Below the pieces are notes generated by a model. The model searched no databases. It saw only the letters and a list, made by a program, of their open reading frames with translations, and was not told the DNA's origin. A DNA stretch of 64,000 bases, taken from contig NW_027488369.1 in assembly GCF_051014445.1 (NCBI RefSeq), positions 13,658,001 to 13,722,000 on the forward strand, written 5' to 3'. This document shows positions 23,849 to 36,714 of this stretch, in pieces. This DNA comes from Colletes latitarsis (Eukaryota; Arthropoda; Insecta; Hymenoptera; Colletidae). The position numbers and the translations under genes were made by a program. Each line of letters opens with the position of its first letter. Position 1 is the first letter of the stretch.

Positions 23849-26800
23849 GTAGTAATGTGGTACCACGCTGAAACAGTCGATTAAACCTGGTTTCGATCAA
23901 TATTTTAGAGGATAACGCAAGTTAGGTCTAGGTTAGTCCTGGGATTTGCCCTCATCAGGGTCATACTTTCGCAGTTTTAACATACATGTTGGCCTGATCG
24001 AGGGTTTTTTCTGCTTTGGATCACGTAGTAAAGTGGTGCCACACTGAAACAGTCCATTAAACCTGGTTTCCATCAATATTTTAGAGGACAACGCATGTTA
24101 GGTCTAGGTTAGGCCTGGGATTTGCCCTCATCAGGGTCATACTGTCGCAGTTTTAACATACTTGTTGAACGGATCCTGGGTTTTTTCTGGTTTGGTTCAC
24201 GTATTAATGTGGTACCACACTGAAACATTCAATTAAACCTGGTCTTGATAAATATTTTAGAGGATAACGCATTTTAGGATTGGGTTAGGTCTAGGATTTG
24301 CCCTCATCAGGCTCATACTTTCGCATATTTCTCATACTTCATGGCTAGATCCTGGGCTGTTTCTGGATTGTATCACGCACTAATGTGATACCACGCTGAA
24401 ACAGTCGATTAAACCTGGTTTCGATCAATATTTTAGAGGATAACGCAAGTTAAGTCTGGGATAGGTCTGGGATTTGACCTCATCAGACTCATACTTTCGC
24501 GTTTTTCACATACTTGTTGAACAGATCCTGGCCTTTTTCTGGTTTGGATCACGTAGTAATGCGGTACCACACCGAAACAGTCAATTAAACCTGGTTGCGA
24601 TTAATATTTTAGAGGATAACGCCGGTTATGTCTCGGTTTGGTCTGGGATTTGCCCTCAACTGGCTCGTACTTGCGCATTTTGCGCATACTTGTTGGCCAG
24701 ATCCTGGCCTTTTTCTGGTCTGGATCACGTAGTAATGCAGTACTACACCGAAACAGTCAATTAAACCTGGTTGCGATTAATATTTTAGAGGATATCGCTG
24801 GTTATGTCTGGGTTAGTTCTGGTATTTGCAATCATCTGGCTCATACTTTCGCATTTTTCGCATACTTGTTGGCCAGATCCTGGCCTCTTTCTGGTTTGGA
24901 TCATCGTAGCAATGCGGTACCACACCGAAACAGTCAATTACACCTGGTTGCGTTTAATATTTTAGGGGATAACGCCGGTTACGTCTCGGTTAGGTCTGGG
25001 ATTTTCCCTCATCAGGCTCGTACTTTCGCATTTTTCGCATTCTTGTTGGCCCGATCCTGGGCTTTTTCTGGTTTGGATCACGTTGTAATGTGGTACCACA
25101 CTGAAACAGTCATTAAAAGCATGTTCCTATGCGTATTTTAGAGGATATCGCTGGTTATGTCTGGGTTAGTTCTGGTATTTGCAATCATCTGGCCCATATT
25201 TTCGCATTTTTCGCATACTTGTTGGCCAGATCCTGGCCTCTTTCTGGTTTGGATCATCGTAGCAATGCGGTACCACACCGAAACAGTCAATTACACCTGG
25301 TTGCGATTAATATTTTAGGGGATAACGCCGGTTACGTCTCGGTTAGGTCTGGGATTTTCCCTCATCAGGCTCGTACATTCGCATTTTTCGCATTCTTGTT
25401 GGCCCGATCCTGGGCTTTTTCTGGTTTGGATCACGTTGTAATGTGGTACCACACTGAAACAGTCATTAAAAGCATGTTCCGATGCGTATTTTAGAGGATA
25501 ACGCTGGTTATGTCAGGGTTAGTTCTGGTATTTGCAATCATATGGCTCATATATTCGCGTTTTTCGCATACTTGTTGGCCAGATCCTGGGCTTTTTCTGG
25601 TTTGGATCACGTAGTAATGTGGTACCACACTGAAACAGTCAATAGAAGCTGGTTGCGATTAATATTTTAGAGGATAACGCCGGTTATGTCTCGGGAAGGT
25701 CTGGGATTTGTCCTCATCTGGCTCGTACTTTCGCGTTTTTCGCATACTTGTTGGCCAGATCCTTGCCTTTTTCTGGCTTGGACCACGTAGTAATGTGGTA
25801 CCACACCGAAACAGTCAATTAAACCTGGTTGCGAATAATATTTTAGAGGATAACGCCGGTTATGTCTCGGTTAGGTCTGGTATTTGCCCTCATCTGGCTC
25901 GTACTTTCGCATTTTTCGCATACTTGTTAGCCACATCCTGGCCTTCTTCTGGCTTGGACCACGTAGTAAAGTGGTACCACACTGAAACAGTCAATAGAAG
26001 CTGGTTCCGATAAGTATTTTAGAGGATAACGCTGGTTATGTCTGGGTTAGTTCTGGTATTTGCAATCCTCTGGCTCATACTTTCGCGTTTTTCGCATACT
26101 TGTTGACCAGATCCTGGGTTTTTTCTGTTGTGGATCACGTAGTAATGCGGTACCACACCGAAACAGTCAATTAACCCTGGTTCAGATTAGTATTTTAGAG
26201 GATAGCGCTGGTTATGTGTGGGATTGTTCTGGTATTTGCAATCATCTGGCTCATACTTTCGCGTTTTTCGCATACTTGTTAGCCCGATCCTGGGTTTTTT
26301 CTGTTTTGGATCCCGTAGTAATGAGGTTCCACACCGAAACAGTCAATTAAACTGGTTGCGATTAATATTTTAGAGGATAACGCCGGTTATGTGACGGTTA
26401 GGTCTGGGATTTGCCCTCATCTGCCTCGTACTTTCGCACGTTTCGCATACTTGTTGGCCAGATCCTGGGCTTTTTCTGGTTTGGATCACGTAGTAATGTG
26501 GTACCACACTGTCAATAAAAGCTGGTTCCGCTTAGTATTTTAGAGGATAACGCTGGTTATGCCTGGGATAGTTCTGGTATTTGCAATCATCTGGCTCATA
26601 CTTTCGCGTTTTTCGCATACTTGTTGGCCAGATCCTGGGTTTTTTCTGGTTTGGATCCCGTAGTAATGTGGTTCCACACCGAAACAGTCAATTAAACCTG
26701 GTTGCGATTAATATTTTAGGGGATAACGCCGGTTACGTCTCGGTTAGGTCTGGGATTTTCCCTCATCTGGCTCGTACTTTCGCGTTTTTCGCATTCTTGT

Positions 26801-27165
26801 TGGCCCGATCCTGGGATTTTTCTGGTTTGGATCACGTAGTAATGTGTTACAACACTGAAACAGTCATTAAAAGCATGTTCCGATTCGTATTCTAGAGGAT
26901 AACGCCGGTTACGTCTCGGGTAGGTCTGGGATTTGTCCTCATCTGGCTCGTACTTTCGCGTTTTTCGCATACTTGCTGGCCAGATCCTGGCCTTTTTTTG
27001 GCTTGGATCACGTAGTAATGTGTTACAACACTGAAACAGTCATTAAAACCATGTTCCGATTCGTATTCTAGAGGATAACGCTGGTTATGTCAGGGTTAGT
27101 TCTGGAATTTGCAATCATCTGGCTCATACTTTCGCATTTTTCGCATACTTGTTGGCCAGATCCTG
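23849..27165. repeat. Segment E, copy E1 (3.3 kb, A-to-B transition inside)
   Basis: Matches 32,290-35,253 at offset 8,441 (about 48 monomers), then at offset 8,088 because E2 lacks 353 bp. It starts in a family A monomer (CGTAGTAATGTGGTACCACG), includes the diverged CAGTTTTAACATAC type near 23,975, switches to family B at about 24,530, and diverges from E2 where CCTGGGC here replaces CCTGGCC. E1 holds the longest open frame of the window (24,638-25,141, 167 codons), which is monomer read-through and not a gene. Confidence 0.88.
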
Positions 27166-27205
27166 GGCTTTTTCTGGTTTGGATCACGTAGTAATGTGGT
27201 AGCAC
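24530..27205. repeat. Family B block in D1 (first)
   Basis: Monomers carry TTCGCATACTTGTTGGCC, CACACCGAAACAG, GTTGCGATTAATATT and GCCGGTTATGTCTCGG. The A-to-B switch is inside one monomer after GAACAGATCCTGG. The B-to-A switch is near GCACACTGAAACAG at 27,205. One monomer has a 1-base insertion (GATCATCGTAG near 24,900). Another lacks GAAACA, giving CACTGTCAAT near 26,506. Confidence 0.82.
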
Positions 27206-28270
27206 ACTGAAACAGTCAATTAATCCTGGGTACGATCAATATTTTAGAGGATAACGCACGTTAGGGCTAGGTTAGGCCAGGTATTTTCCCTCATCAGACT
27301 CGTACTTTCGCATTCTTCACATGCTTGTTGAACATATCCTGGGTTTTTTCTGGTTTGGATCACGTAGTAATGTGGTACCAAACTGAAACAGTCAATTAAA
27401 CCTGGTTTCGATTAATATTTTAGTGGATAACGCATGTTAGGTCTAGGTCAGGCCTGGGATATTCCCTCATCAGGCTCATACTTTCGCATTCTTCGCATAC
27501 TTGTTGAACAGATCCTGGGTTTTTTCTGTTTTCTTTCTCGTAGTAATGTGGTACCACACTGAAGCAGTCGATTAAACCTGGTTTCGATCAATATTTTAGA
27601 GGATAACGCATGTTATGTCTAGGTTAGGCCAGGGATTTTCCCTCATCAGACTCATACTTTTGCATTCTTCACATACTTGTTGAACTGATCCTGGGCTTTT
27701 CTGGATTGGACCACGTAGTAATGTGGTACCACACTGAAACTGTCAATTAAACCTGGTTTCCGTCAATATTTTACAGGATAACACATGTTAGATCTAGGTT
27801 AGGTCTAGGATTTGCCCTCATCAGGGTCATACTTTCGCATTCTTCACATACTTCTTGAACAGATCCTGGTTTTTTTCTGGTATCGATCACGTAGTAATGT
27901 GGTACCACGCTGAAACAGACCATTAAACCTGATTTCGATTAATATTTTGGAGGATAACACACGTTAGGTCTAGGTTAGGTGGGGATTTGCCCACACCAGG
28001 GTCATATTTTCGCAGTTTTAACATACATGTTGACCTGATCGAGGGTTTTTTCTGCATTGCATCACGTAGTAATGTGGCACCACACTAAAACTGTCCATTA
28101 AAACTGGATTCGATCAATATTTTATAGGATAACGCAAGTTATGTCTGGGATAGGTCTCGGATTTGCCCTCATCAGGCTCATACTTTCGCGTTTTTCACAT
28201 ACTTGTTGAACAGATCCTGGGTTTTTTCTGGTTTGGATCACGTAGTAATGTGGAACAACACTGAAACAGT

Positions 28271-28805
28271 CAATTAAACATGGTCTTGATAAATATTTTA
28301 GAAGATAACGCAAGTTAGGTCTGGGATAGGTCTGGGATTTGCCCTCATCAGCTTCATGCATTCGCATTCTTCATATACTTCTTGAACAGATCCTGGTTTT
28401 TTTCTGGTTCCGATCACGTAGTAAAGTGGTACCACACTAAAACTGCCCATTGAAACTGGATTCGATCAATATTTTATAGGATAACGCAAGTTATGTCTGG
28501 GATAGGTCTGGGATTTGCCCTCATCAGGCTCATACTTTCGCATTCTTCCTATACTTCTTGAACAGATCCTGGTTTTTTTCTGGTTTCGATCACGTAGTAA
28601 TGTCGTACCACGCTGAAACAGACCATTATACCTGATTTCGATTTATATCTCAGAGGATAACGCATGTTAGGTCTGGGCTAGGCCTAGGATTTGCCCTCAT
28701 CAGGCTCATACTTTCGCATATTTCTCATTCTTGTTGGCTAGATCCTGGGCTTTTTCTGGATTGGATCACGTAGTAATGTGGTACCACACTGAAACAGACC
28801 ATTAA
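28271..28805. repeat. Three-monomer block repeated 1,408 bp downstream
   Basis: Matches 29,679-30,213 at offset 1,408 (eight monomers). Markers include GAAGATAACGC, CATCAGCTTCATGC, GTTCCGATCACG and GTCGTACCACGC. The D2 equivalents are at 47,610-48,144 and 49,018-49,552. Confidence 0.78.
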
Positions 28806-29678
28806 AACTGGATTCGATCAATATTTTATAGGATAACGCAAGTTATGTCCGGTATAGCTCTGGGATTTACCCTCATCAGGCTCATAATTTCGCGTTTTTC
28901 ACATACTTGTTGAACAGATCCTGGGTTTTTTCTGGTTTGGATCACGTAGTAATGTGGTACCACACTGAAACAGTCCATTAAACCTGATTTCGATCAATAT
29001 TTCAGAGGATAACGCATGTTAGGTCTAGGTTAGGCCTGGGATTTTCCCTCATCAGGCTCGTACATTCGCATTCTTCACATACTTGTTGAAAAGATCCTGG
29101 GTTTTGTCTGTTTTCTTTCTCGTAGTAATGTGGTACCACACTGAAACAGTCGATTAAACCTGGTTTCGATCAATATTTTAGAGGATAACGAACTTTAGGA
29201 CTAGGTTAGGCCAGGAATTTTCCCTCATCAGGCTCATACTTTCGCATATTTCTCATACTTGTTGGCCAGATCCTAGGCTTCCACTGGTTTGGCTCACGTA
29301 GTAATGTGGTACCACACTGAAATAGTCAATTAAACCTGGTCTTGATAGATATTTTAGAGGATAACGCGTGTTAGGTCTGGGTTAGGTCTAGGATTTGCCC
29401 TCATCAGGCTCATACTTTCGCATATTTCTCATACTTGTTTGCTAGATCCTGGGCCTTTTCTGGATTGGATCACGTTGTAATGTTGTACCACACTGAAACT
29501 GTCATTTAAACGTGGTTTCCGTCAATATTTTTGGGGATAACACATGTTAGGTCTAGGTCAGGTCTAGGATTTGCCCTCATCAGGCTCATACTTTCGCGTT
29601 TTTGTCATACTTGTTGAACAGATACTAGGTTTTTTCTGGTTTGGATCACGTAGTAATGTGGAACCACACTTAAACAGT

Positions 29679-30213
29679 CAATTAAACATGGTCTTGATAA
29701 ATATTTTAGAAGATAACGCAAGTTAGGTCTGGGATAGGTCTGGGATTTGCCCTCATCAGCTTCATGCATTCGCATTCTTCATATACTTCTTGAACAGATC
29801 CTGGTTTTTTTCTGGTTCCGATCACGTAGTAAAGTGGTACCACACTAAAACTGCCCATTAAAACTGGATTCGATCAATATTTTATAGGATAACGCAAGTT
29901 ATGTCTGGGATAGGTCTGGGATTTGCCCTCATCAGGCTCATACTTTCGCATTCTTCATATACTTCTTGAACAGATCCTGGTTTTTTTCTGGTTTCGATCA
30001 CGTAGTAATGTCGTACCACGCTGAAACAGACCATTATACCTGATTTCGATTTATATCTCAGAGGATAACGCATGTTAGGTCTGGGCTAGGCCTAGGATTT
30101 GCCCTCATCAGGCTCATACTTTCGCATATTTCTCATTCTTGTTGGCTAGATCCTGGGCTTTTTCTGGATTGGATCACGTAGTAATGTGGTACCACACTGA
30201 AACAGACCATTAA
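29679..30213. repeat. Second copy of the three-monomer block
   Basis: Copy of 28,271-28,805. It differs by a few bases, for example TTCATATAC against TTCCTATAC and CATTAAAACTGG against CATTGAAACTGG. After 30,213 the two copies diverge (AAACCTGGTTTCG against AAAACTGGATTCG). Confidence 0.77.
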
Positions 30214-30889
30214 ACCTGGTTTCGATCAATATTTAAGAGGATAACGCAAATTATGTCTGGGATAGGTCTGGGATTTGCCCTCATCAGGCTCATACTTTCG
30301 CGTGTTTCACAAACTTGTTGAAGAGATCCTGGGCTTATTCTTGTTTGGATCACGTAGTAATGTGGTACCACACTGAAACAGTCAATTAATCCTGGTTACG
30401 ATCAATATTTTAGAGGATAACGAACTTTAGGACTTGGTTAGGCCAGGAATTTTCCCTCATCAGACTCATACTTTCGCATTCTTCACATACTTCTTGAACA
30501 GATCCTGGTTTTTTTCTGGTTTCGATAACGTAGTAATGTGGTACCACGCTGAAACAGACCATTAAACCTGATTTCGATTAATATTTTGGAGGATAACACA
30601 CGTTAGGTCTAGGTTAGGTGGGGATTTGCCCTCATCAGGGTCATACTTTCGCAGTTTTAACATACATGTTGACCTGATCGAGGGTTTTTTTCTGCATCGG
30701 ATCACGTAGTAAAGAGGTACCACACTAAAACTGTCCATTAAAACTGGATTCGATCAATATTTTATAGGATAACGCAAGTTATGTCCGGGATAGCTCTGGG
30801 ATTTACCCTCATCAGGCTCATACTTTCGCGTGTTTCACAAACTTGTTGAAGAGATCCTGGGCTTATTCTTGTTTGGATCACGTAGTAAT

Positions 30890-31249
30890 GTGGTACCACA
30901 CTGAAACAGCCAATTAATCCTGGTTACGATCAATATTTTAGAGGATAACGAACATTAGGACTAGGTTAGGCCAGGAATTTTCCCTCATCAGACTCATACT
31001 TTCGCATTCTTCACATACTTCTTGAACAGATCCTGGGTTTTTTCTGGTTTGGATCACGTAGTAATGTGGTACCACACTGAAACAGTCCATTAAACCTGAT
31101 TTCGATCAATATTTCAGAGGATAACGCATGTTAGGTCTAGGTTAGGCCTGGGATTTTCCCTCATCAGGCTCATACTTTCGCATTCTTCACATACTTGTTG
31201 AACAGATCCTGGGTTTTGTCTGTTTTCTTTCTCGTAGTAATGTGGTACC
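30890..31249. repeat. Two-monomer block repeated 1,056 bp downstream
   Basis: Matches 31,946-32,305 at offset 1,056 (six monomers). It includes CAATTAATCCTGG, a TTTCAGAGG variant and the TTCTTTCTCG variant at its end. The D2 equivalents are at 50,229-50,588 and 51,285-51,644. Confidence 0.7.
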
Positions 31250-32289
31250 ACACTGAAACAGTCGATTAAACCTGGTTTCGATCAATATTTTAGAGGATAA
31301 CGAACTTTAGGACTAGGTTAGGCCAGGAATTTTCCCTCATCAGACTCATACTTTCGCATTCTTCACATACTTGTTGAACAGATCCTGGGTTTTTTCTGTT
31401 TTCTTTCTCGTAGTAATGTGGTACCACACTGAAACAGTCGACTAAACCTGATTTCGATTAATATTTTGGAGGATAACACACGTTAGGTCTAGGTTAGGTG
31501 GGGATTTGCCCTCATCAGGGTCATACTTTCGCAGTTTTAACATACATGTTGACCTGATCGAGGGTTTTTTTCTGCATTGGATCACGTAGTTAAGTGGTAC
31601 CACACTAAAACTGTCCATTAAAACTGGATTCGATCAATATTTTATAGGATAACGCAAGTTATGTCTGGGATAGGTCTGGGATTTACCCTCATCAGGCTCA
31701 TACTTTCGCGTTTTTCACATACTTGTTGAACAGATACTAGGTTTTCTCTGGTTTGGATCACGTAGTAATGTGGTACCACACTGAAACAGTCAATTAAACA
31801 TGTTCTTGATAAATATTTCAGAGGATAATGCATGTTAGGTCTGGGCTAGGTCTAGGATTTGCCCTCATCAGGCTCATACTTTCGCATATTTCCCATTCTT
31901 GTTGGCTAGATCCTGGGATTTTTCTGGATTGGATCACGTAGTAATGTGGTACCACACTGAAACAGTCAATTAATCCTGGTTACGATCAATATTTTAGAGG
32001 ATAACGAACTTTAGGACTAGGTTAGGCCAGGAATTTTCCCTCATCAGACTCATACTTTCGCATTCTTCACATACTTCTTGAACAGATCCTGGGTTTTTTC
32101 TGGTTTGGATCACGTAGTAATGTGGTACCACACTGAAACAGTCCATTAAACCTGATTTCGATCAATATTTCAGAGGATAACGCATGTTAGGTCTAGGTTA
32201 GGCCTGGGATTTTCCCTCATCAGGCTCATACTTTCGCATTCTTCACATACTTGTTGAACAGATCCTGGGTTTTGTCTGTTTTCTTTCTC

Positions 32290-35253
32290 GTAGTAATGTG
32301 GTACCACGCTGAAACAGTCGATTAAACCTGGTTTCGATCAATATTTTAGAGGATAACGCAAGTTAGGTCTAGGTTAGTCCTGGGATTTGCCCTCATCAGG
32401 GTCATACTTTCGCAGTTTTAACATACATGTTGGCCTGATCGAGGGTTTTTTCTGCTTTGGATCACGTAGTAAAGTGGTGCCACACTGAAACAGTCCATTA
32501 AACCTGGTTTCCATCAATATTTTAGAGGACAACGCATGTTAGGTCTAGGTTAGGCCTGGGATTTGCCCTCATCAGGGTCATACTGTCGCAGTTTTAACAT
32601 ACTTGTTGAACGGATCCTGGGTTTTTTCTGGTTTGGTTCACGTATTAATGTGGTACCACACTGAAACATTCAATTAAACCTGGTCTTGATAAATATTTTA
32701 GAGGATAACGCATTTTAGGATTGGGTTAGGTCTAGGATTTGCCCTCATCAGGCTCATACTTTCGCATATTTCTCATACTTCATGGCTAGATCCTGGGCTG
32801 TTTCTGGATTGTATCACGCACTAATGTGATACCACGCTGAAACAGTCGATTAAACCTGGTTTCGATCAATATTTTAGAGGATAACGCAAGTTAAGTCTGG
32901 GATAGGTCTGGGATTTGACCTCATCAGACTCATACTTTCGCGTTTTTCACATACTTGTTGAACAGATCCTGGCCTTTTTCTGGTTTCGATCACGTAGTAA
33001 TGCGGTACCACACCGAAACAGTCAATTAAACCTGGTTGCGATTAATATTTTAGAGGATAACGCCGGTTATGTCTCGGTTTGGTCTGGGATTTTCCCTCAT
33101 CAGGCTCGCACTTTCGCATTTTTCGCATTCTTGTTGGCCCGATCCTGGGCTTTTTCTGGTTTGGATCACGTTGTAATGTGGTACCACACTGAAACAGTCA
33201 TTAAAAGCATGTTCCTATGCGTATTTTAGAGGATATCGCTGGTTATGTCTGGGTTAGTTCTGGTATTTGCAATCATCTGGCCCATATTTTCGCATTTTTC
33301 GCATACTTGTTGGCCAGATCCTGGCCTCTTTCTGGTTTGGATCATCGTAGCAATGCGGTACCACACCGAAACAGTCAATTACACCTGGTTGCGATTAATA
33401 TTTTAGGGGATAACGCCGGTTACGTCTCGGTTAGGTCTGGGATTTTCCCTCATCAGGCTCGTACATTCGCATTTTTCGCATTCTTGTTGGCCCGATCCTG
33501 GGCTTTTTCTGGTTTGGATCACGTTGTAATGTGGTACCACACTGAAACAGTCATTAAAAGCATGTTCCGATGCGTATTTTAGAGGATAACGCTGGTTATG
33601 TCAGGGTTAGTTCTGGTATTTGCAATCATATGGCTCATATATTCGCGTTTTTCGCATACTTGTTGGCCAGATCCTGGGCTTTTTCTGGTTTGGATCACGT
33701 AGTAATGTGGTACCACACTGAAACAGTCAATAGAAGCTGGTTGCGATTAATATTTTAGAGGATAACGCCGGTTATGTCTCGGGAAGGTCTGGGATTTGTC
33801 CTCATCTGGCTCGTACTTTCGCGTTTTTCGCATACTTGTTGGCCAGATCCTTGCCTTTTTCTGGCTTGGACCACGTAGTAATGTGGTACCACACCGAAAC
33901 AGTCAATTAAACCTGGTTGCGAATAATATTTTAGAGGATAACGCCGGTTATGTCTCGGTTAGGTCTGGTATTTGCCCTCATCTGGCTCGTACTTTCGCAT
34001 TTTTCGCATACTTGTTAGCCACATCCTGGCCTTCTTCTGGCTTGGACCACGTAGTAAAGTGGTACCACACTGAAACAGTCAATAGAAGCTGGTTCCGATA
34101 AGTATTTTAGAGGATAACGCTGGTTATGTCTGGGTTAGTTCTGGTATTTGCAATCCTCTGGCTCATACTTTCGCGTTTTTCGCATACTTGTTGACCAGAT
34201 CCTGGGTTTTTTCTGTTGTGGATCACGTAGTAATGCGGTACCACACCGAAACAGTCAATTAACCCTGGTTCAGATTAGTATTTTAGAGGATAGCGCTGGT
34301 TATGTGTGGGATTGTTCTGGTATTTGCAATCATCTGGCTCATACTTTCGCGTTTTTCGCATACTTGTTAGCCCGATCCTGGGTTTTTTCTGTTTTGGATC
34401 CCGTAGTAATGAGGTTCCACACCGAAACAGTCAATTAAACTGGTTGCGATTAATATTTTAGAGGATAACGCCGGTTATGTGACGGTTAGGTCTGGGATTT
34501 GCCCTCATCTGCCTCGTACTTTCGCACGTTTCGCATACTTGTTGGCCAGATCCTGGGCTTTTTCTGGTTTGGATCACGTAGTAATGTGGTTCCACACTGT
34601 CAATAAAAGCTGGTTCCGCTTAGTATTTTAGAGGATAACGCTGGTTATGCCTGGGATAGTTCTGGTATTTGCAATCATCTGGCTCATACTTTCGCGTTTT
34701 TCGCATACTTGTTGGCCAGATCCTGGGTTTTTTCTGGTTTGGATCCCGTAGTAATGTGGTTCCACACCGAAACAGTCGATTAAACCTGGTTGCGATTAAT
34801 ATTTTAGGGGATAACGCCGGTTACGTCTCGGTTAGGTCTGGGATTTTCCCTCATCTGGCTCGTACTTTCGCGTTTTTCGCATTCTTGTTGGCCCGATCCT
34901 GGGATTTTTCTGGTTTGGATCACGTAGTAATGTGTTACAACACTGAAACAGTCATTAAAAGCATGTTCCGATTCGTATTCTAGAGGATAACGCCGGTTAC
35001 GTCTCGGGTAGGTCTGGGATTTGTCCTCATCTGGCTCGTACTTTCGCGTTTTTCGCATACTTGCTGGCCAGATCCTGGCCTTTTTTTGGCTTGGATCACG
35101 TAGTAATGTGTTACAACACTGAAACAGTCATTAAAACCATGTTCCGATTCGTATTCTAGAGGATAACGCTGGTTATGTCAGGGTTAGTTCTGGAATTTGC
35201 AATCATCTGGCTCATACTTTCGCATTTTTCGCATACTTGTTGGCCAGATCCTG
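32290..35253. repeat. Segment E, copy E2 (3.0 kb)
   Basis: Second copy of segment E. Relative to E1 it lacks 353 bp (two monomers), with the junction near 33,080-33,095 at GGTCTGGGATTTT. Remaining differences are rare, for example GGTTTCGATCACG against GGTTTGGATCACG near 32,985 and GTGGTTCCACAC against GTGGTACCACAC near 34,588. Confidence 0.87.
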
Positions 35254-36714
35254 GCCTTTTTCTGGTTTGGATCACGTAGTAATGCGGTACCACACCGAAA
35301 CAGTCAATTAAACCTGGTTGCGATTAATATTTTTGGGGATAACGCCGGTTACGTCTCGTTTTGGTCTGGGATTTGCCCTCAACTGGCTCGTACTTTCGCA
35401 TTTTTCGCATTCTTGTTGGCCCGATCCTGGGCTTTTTCTGGTTTGGATCAGGTTGTAATGTGGTACCACACTGAAACAGTCATTAAAAGCATGATCCGAT
35501 GCGTATTTTAGAGGATAACGCTGGTTATGTCAGGGTTAGTTCTGGTATTTGCAATCATATGGCTCATATATTCGCGTTTTTCGCATACTTGATGGCCAGA
35601 TCCTGGGCTTTTTCTGGTTCGGATCACGTAGTAATGTGGTACCACACCGAAACAGTCAATTAAACTGGTTGCGATTAATATTTTAGAGGATAACGCCGGT
35701 TATGTCTGGGATAGTGCTGGTATTTGCCCTCAACTGGCTCGTACTTTCGCAGTTTTCGCATACTTGTTGGCCACATACTGGCCTTCTTCTGGCTCGGACC
35801 ACGTAGTGAAGTGGTACCACACTGAAACTGTCAATTAAACCTGGATCCGATTAATACTTTAGAGGATAATGCCGGTTATGTCTCGGTTAGGTCTGGGATT
35901 TGTCCTCATCTGGCACGTACTTTCGCACGTTTCGAATAGTTTTTGGCCAGATCCTCGCCTTTTTCTGGCTTGGACCACGTAGTAATGTGGTACCACACCG
36001 AAACAGTCAATTAAACCTGGTTGCGAATAATATTTTAGTGGATAACGCTGGGTATGTCTGGGATAGTTCTGGTATTTGCAACCATCTGGCTCATACTTTC
36101 TCGTTTTTCTCATAGTTGTTGGCCAGATTCTGGGTTTTTTCTGGTTTGGATCCCGTAGTAATGTGGTTCCACACCGAAACAGTCTATTAAACCTGGTTGC
36201 GATTAATATTTTACAGGATAGCGCCGGTTATGTTTCGGTTAGGTCTGGTATTTGCCCTCAACTGGCTCGTACTTTCGCAGTTTTCGCATACTTGTTGGCC
36301 ACATACTGGCCTTCTTCTGGCTCGGACCACGTAGTGAAGTGGTACCACACTGAAACTGTCAATTAAACCTGGATCCGATTAATACTTTAGAGGATAATGC
36401 CGGTTATGTCTCGGTTAGGTCTGGGATTTGTCCTCATCTGGCACGTACTTTCGCACGTTTCGAATAGTTTTTGGCCAGATCCTCGCCTTTTTCTGGCTTG
36501 GACCACGTAGAAATGTGGTGCCACATCGAAACAGTCAATTAAACCTGGGTCCGATTAATGTTTTAGAGGATACCGCCGATTTTGTCTGGTTTAGGTCTGC
36601 TATTTGCCCTCATCTCGCTCGTACTTTCGCATATTTCGCTTACTTGTTGGCCTGATCCTAGCCTTTTTATGGTTTGGATCACGTAGTAATGCGGTACCAC
36701 ACCGAAACATTCAA
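32971..36714. repeat. Family B block in D1 (second)
   Basis: Begins with the same intramonomer switch, after GAACAGATCCTGG, as the first B block. Its later part carries types not seen in E1, including GCACGTTTCGAATAG with GTTTTTGGCC, TCTCGTTTTTCTCATAG and GATCCTCGCC. A block marked by CCACATACTGG with CTCGGACCACGTAG occurs at about 35,770 and again near 36,300, three monomers apart. Confidence 0.8.

Larger units (their letters stand above)
27206..32970. repeat. Diverged family A block (D1)
   Basis: Mosaic of rarer monomer types: TTTTGGAGGATAACACACG; CAGTTTTAACATACATG with GATCGAGGG; TTTATAGGATAACGC; CATTAAAACTGG; and a type in which the GGATCAC box is replaced by TTCTTTCTCG (about 27,530, 29,112, 31,223, 31,402 and 32,282). 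Some monomers are shortened (TAGGTTAGGTGGGG, 27,971). It contains local repeats at offsets of 1,408 and 1,056 bp. No gene or other element is visible. Confidence 0.78.

Noticed and set aside
24638..25141. Open reading frames of 60-167 codons on both strands as possible genes
   Set aside because: All are read-through of satellite monomers. Their products are variants of one another, they start at arbitrary ATGs in the repeat, both strands give such frames at the same monomer phase, and they recur with the monomer or HOR period. No domain, signal or ribosome-binding context supports translation.
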